Positions 61,990 to 64,000 of a stretch of DNA of 64,000 bases are shown here, in pieces. The first letter of the stretch is position 1, and the number at the start of each line of letters is the position of its first letter. Source of the stretch: Giardia muris. Taxonomy: Eukaryota > Fornicata > Diplomonadida > Hexamitidae. The stretch lies in assembly GCA_006247105.1 (NCBI GenBank), contig CM016928.1, forward strand, positions 558,001-622,000, in the 5' to 3' direction. A program made the translations under genes and the position numbers. The notes beneath the pieces were generated by a model. The model was not told the origin of the DNA, did not search any database, and saw nothing but the letters and a program-made list of their open reading frames with translations.

Positions 61990-63771
61990 ATGCCAGTTGC
62001 GTGCGTTGTCAAGGCTGAGCTCGAGCGCCTCCTTGGGATACAACGGACGGATGATGAGTTCTCCCAGGTGCTGGCAGACATGGGATTGGAACTGGATGAG
62101 GTCGTTATGAAGCCTGAGAGGAGCATTGAAGGATCCATGACCATGGAGCCAGTCAAGCACTACAACATCGACGTGACGGCCAATCGTTCGGATGTCCTAT
62201 GCGTCGAGGGCCTCGCGGTCGCCCTCCGGCCCTTCCTTGGTCTTGGGCGTCCATGTCAGCGTTTGACATCTCCTAGTCACCTCCAGGTGTACGTCGATTG
62301 CGCTCGGGTGGGACTCGTCCGCCCGTACCTCGTCTCGGCGGTTGTCCGTCACGTTCACTTCACGCAGACCTCGTACAACTCGTTCATTGACTATCAGGAG
62401 AAGCTTCATCAGAATCTCGGCCGTCGTCGAACCCTTGTCGCCATCGGGGCGCATGACCTCAAGAAGCTCGACCCAACGCACATCACGTACACGGCAGAGC
62501 CTCCGGAGCAAATCTCCTTCAGGGCATTGAATCAAGCTGAGAAGTTAGATGGGAGAAGCCTTTTTGCCGTCCTTGGAAGCGATCAGCGGCTTAAGGAGTA
62601 TCTTCCCCTTCTTCAGGGGCATGTCCATTGGCCTGTCATTCGGGATGGTCGTGGTGAGGTCCTTTCCCTCCCTCCAATCATCAATAGTGAGTACTCGAAG
62701 ATTGACCTTTCCACCACCGACGTCTTCATCGAATGCACGGCGATGGACTTGACCCGCGCACAAGCTGCCCTTTGTGTTCTGACAAACGCCCTTGTGATGC
62801 ATACTTCGAAGCAGACAGATATCGAGACCGTCACGGTCATTTACGATGGATATAATGAGAGCCCCCATCATGATGCCTTGAGGACTGGACAGCTCATCAC
62901 CCCCTCTAGCCTAAACGCCGCTATTGACATCCCCTGCTCTCGCTTCTGCGATGTTGCAGGAATCCCAAGAGATATCCTTTCTCCAGCCGAGATCTGTAAG
63001 TTTCTCGAGCGTGTTGGGATCGACGCAACCCCGTTATCGAGCATAGCAGCTAGTGGAAGGAATGACAGTGTCTTACGTTGCCGCGCACCCTTCTACCGGC
63101 CAGATATCATTGGAGAACCCGATATCGTCGAGCAGTTCTGCATTTCCTTCGGGTTCAACAATATCGCCAAGTATGCACGCCTTCCACCATCTGCCACCAT
63201 TGGAAACACCCTCCCAGGCTTCCAACTCGCCGAGCTCGTCCGTGGAGAGCTCGTCGCGTGTGGGTACACAGAACTGGCCCTTTTCTCCTTATGTGCCCTC
63301 GAAGATGCAGCATTCGGTGCACTACATGTTGAACTCCAGAACTCCAGGACTGCTCAGTTCACCCATGGCCGTGGCTCTCTCGTCCCTGGGCTTCTTCAGA
63401 CGGCGTCTGAGCACCAGACTCGCCAGCTCCCTATCAGAGTCTTTGAGGTTGGAGAGGTCCTGGTCCCCATTAGCGAGGAGAATGATGATGTAGGTGTCCG
63501 CGCTCGTCGACGTATTGCGTGCCTTCAAGGAGGGCCTCGAGATGACTTTTCGTCGGTTCACGGCGTTGTTGACCGTCTTGCACGCCGGATGGGTGTATCA
63601 GCGCGTCTTGAGGGCGAGGATGAAGAAGGTACTTGTCTCAGTGGCCGTCGAGCCGCCATTTACTTCGGCGAGAAGAAAGTTGGGTGGCTTGGGGTCATTG
63701 CCCCTTCAGTCCTGGCTGCGTATGGAGTTCCTTTTCCATGCACTGCGATGGAGCTTAACCTCGACGAGTAA
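61990..63771 (+). CDS. phenylalanyl-tRNA synthetase beta subunit
   Basis: 593 residues, the normal size of the eukaryotic cytosolic beta chain. With alpha it charges tRNA-Phe. Seen: N-terminal LERLLGIQRTDDEFSQVLAD and LGLELDEVV, HYNIDVTANRSDVLCVEGLA, the B3/B4 region with FIDYQEKLHQNLGRRR and VAIGAHDL, the B5-type LRCRAPFYRPDIIGEPDIVE, and the pseudo-catalytic C-terminal domain (RGSLVPGLLQTAS...FEVGEVL). ATG 61990 follows AACTTTTGA. The TAA stop is inside AGTAAAC. Confidence 0.95.
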   Translation: MPVACVVKAELERLLGIQRTDDEFSQVLADMGLELDEVVMKPERSIEGSMTMEPVKHYNIDVTANRSDVLCVEGLAVALRPFLGLGRPCQRLTSPSHLQVYVDCARVGLVRPYLVSAVVRHVHFTQTSYNSFIDYQEKLHQNLGRRRTLVAIGAHDLKKLDPTHITYTAEPPEQISFRALNQAEKLDGRSLFAVLGSDQRLKEYLPLLQGHVHWPVIRDGRGEVLSLPPIINSEYSKIDLSTTDVFIECTAMDLTRAQAALCVLTNALVMHTSKQTDIETVTVIYDGYNESPHHDALRTGQLITPSSLNAAIDIPCSRFCDVAGIPRDILSPAEICKFLERVGIDATPLSSIAASGRNDSVLRCRAPFYRPDIIGEPDIVEQFCISFGFNNIAKYARLPPSATIGNTLPGFQLAELVRGELVACGYTELALFSLCALEDAAFGALHVELQNSRTAQFTHGRGSLVPGLLQTASEHQTRQLPIRVFEVGEVLVPISEENDDVGVRARRRIACLQGGPRDDFSSVHGVVDRLARRMGVSARLEGEDEEGTCLSGRRAAIYFGEKKVGWLGVIAPSVLAAYGVPFPCTAMELNLDE

Positions 63772-63773
63772 AC
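63767..63773 (+). terminator. poly(A)-signal-like AGTAAAC overlapping the PheRS stop
   Basis: The TAA stop is embedded in AGTAAAC, an exact AGTRAAY match. Confidence 0.55.
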
Positions 63774-63781
63774 TGAGAAAA

Positions 63782-64000
63782 ATGCCAGTGGAGTCCCGCG
63801 CGGAACAAGCGGTCCTGTCTCCCGCCAACCTCGCGGTCCTCAGGAACACGCTCGGATCGGATGTGACACGGATGCAGGACGCACTTAACGATCGAGGCCA
63901 GAACCCGGCGGTCTATGAGCAAATCCGTGCTGTCGTTCAGCAGAACCAGCGGCTCCTCGGGATTCTCTCAAACATCGAGCAGCGCTTTGCACAGGACCCT
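63782..64000 (+). CDS. hypothetical protein, N-terminal 73 residues (runs off the right edge)
   Basis: Open from ATG 63782, behind CTGAGAAAA, to the window end; 73 codons seen. The visible part is helical and Gln/Leu/Asn-rich (VQQNQRLLGILSNIEQRF) with coiled-coil character. It starts ten bases after the PheRS stop. Product unknown. Confidence 0.6.
   Translation, partial: MPVESRAEQAVLSPANLAVLRNTLGSDVTRMQDALNDRGQNPAVYEQIRAVVQQNQRLLGILSNIEQRFAQDP

Noticed and set aside
1..64000. CRISPR arrays, transposons, phage or bacterial operons
   Set aside because: No regularly spaced repeats, no transposase or reverse-transcriptase motifs, and the genes are eukaryotic.

Overview
The window looks like a nuclear chromosome piece from a Giardia-type diplomonad. 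It codes densely on both strands with no visible introns. Start codons sit directly behind short A/T-rich tracts, and intergenic gaps are often 4 to 40 bases. It carries 'protein 21.1'-type ankyrin proteins (TALM.AA repeats) and a cysteine-rich variant-specific surface protein (VSP) tail with a GGCY motif, one membrane span and a CRGK end. The G/C-rich coding and the CRGK end without a following Ala suggest Giardia muris rather than G. intestinalis; that species call is inference.

Left end (1-17.4 kb, minus strand): most of a very large dynein heavy chain running off the left edge, then an RPC5-like RNA polymerase III subunit, an unrecognised small protein and a PKA-type catalytic subunit. 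17.4-27.9 kb: adenine phosphoribosyltransferase, an amino-acid transporter overlapping a Cys-rich hypothetical gene by ATGA, CK2 beta, a ubiquitin protease, a beta-propeller-like protein and a Trm9-type tRNA methyltransferase overlapping a hypothetical gene. 27.9-38.5 kb: an ankyrin protein, Mak16, S-adenosylmethionine synthetase, several small or unknown genes, an M24 peptidase, an NTF2-like protein, an MBL-fold hydrolase and a eukaryotic-type glutathione synthetase. 38.5-45.5 kb: a 1,488-residue ankyrin protein, a BCP1/BCCIP protein and an S28 serine carboxypeptidase.

45.5-51.6 kb is a decaying accessory island. It holds frameshifted coding remnants, an N-terminally truncated VSP, a broken ankyrin-RING gene on the minus strand, and an ankyrin/coiled-coil/kinase gene split by one in-frame TAG. 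51.6-64 kb returns to housekeeping genes: RPAP1-like, Nup93-like, DYRK and MOK/LF4-like kinases, an L40-ubiquitin-like fusion, a Nudix hydrolase, eIF4E, a Ctf8-like protein, eEF1B beta, PheRS beta and the start of an unknown gene at the right edge.

Functional links: dynein, PKA and the MOK/LF4-like kinase fit flagellar assembly and motility; SAM synthetase would supply the Trm9-like enzyme; RPC5, RPAP1-like, Mak16, L40, eIF4E, eEF1B and PheRS belong to transcription, ribosome and translation work. The strongest items for a second look are the in-frame TAG in the ankyrin-kinase gene, the head-to-head decayed ankyrin-RING paralogue, the glutathione synthetase, the 7-14 bp divergent promoters, and the WGTRAAY poly(A)-like signals overlapping stop codons.
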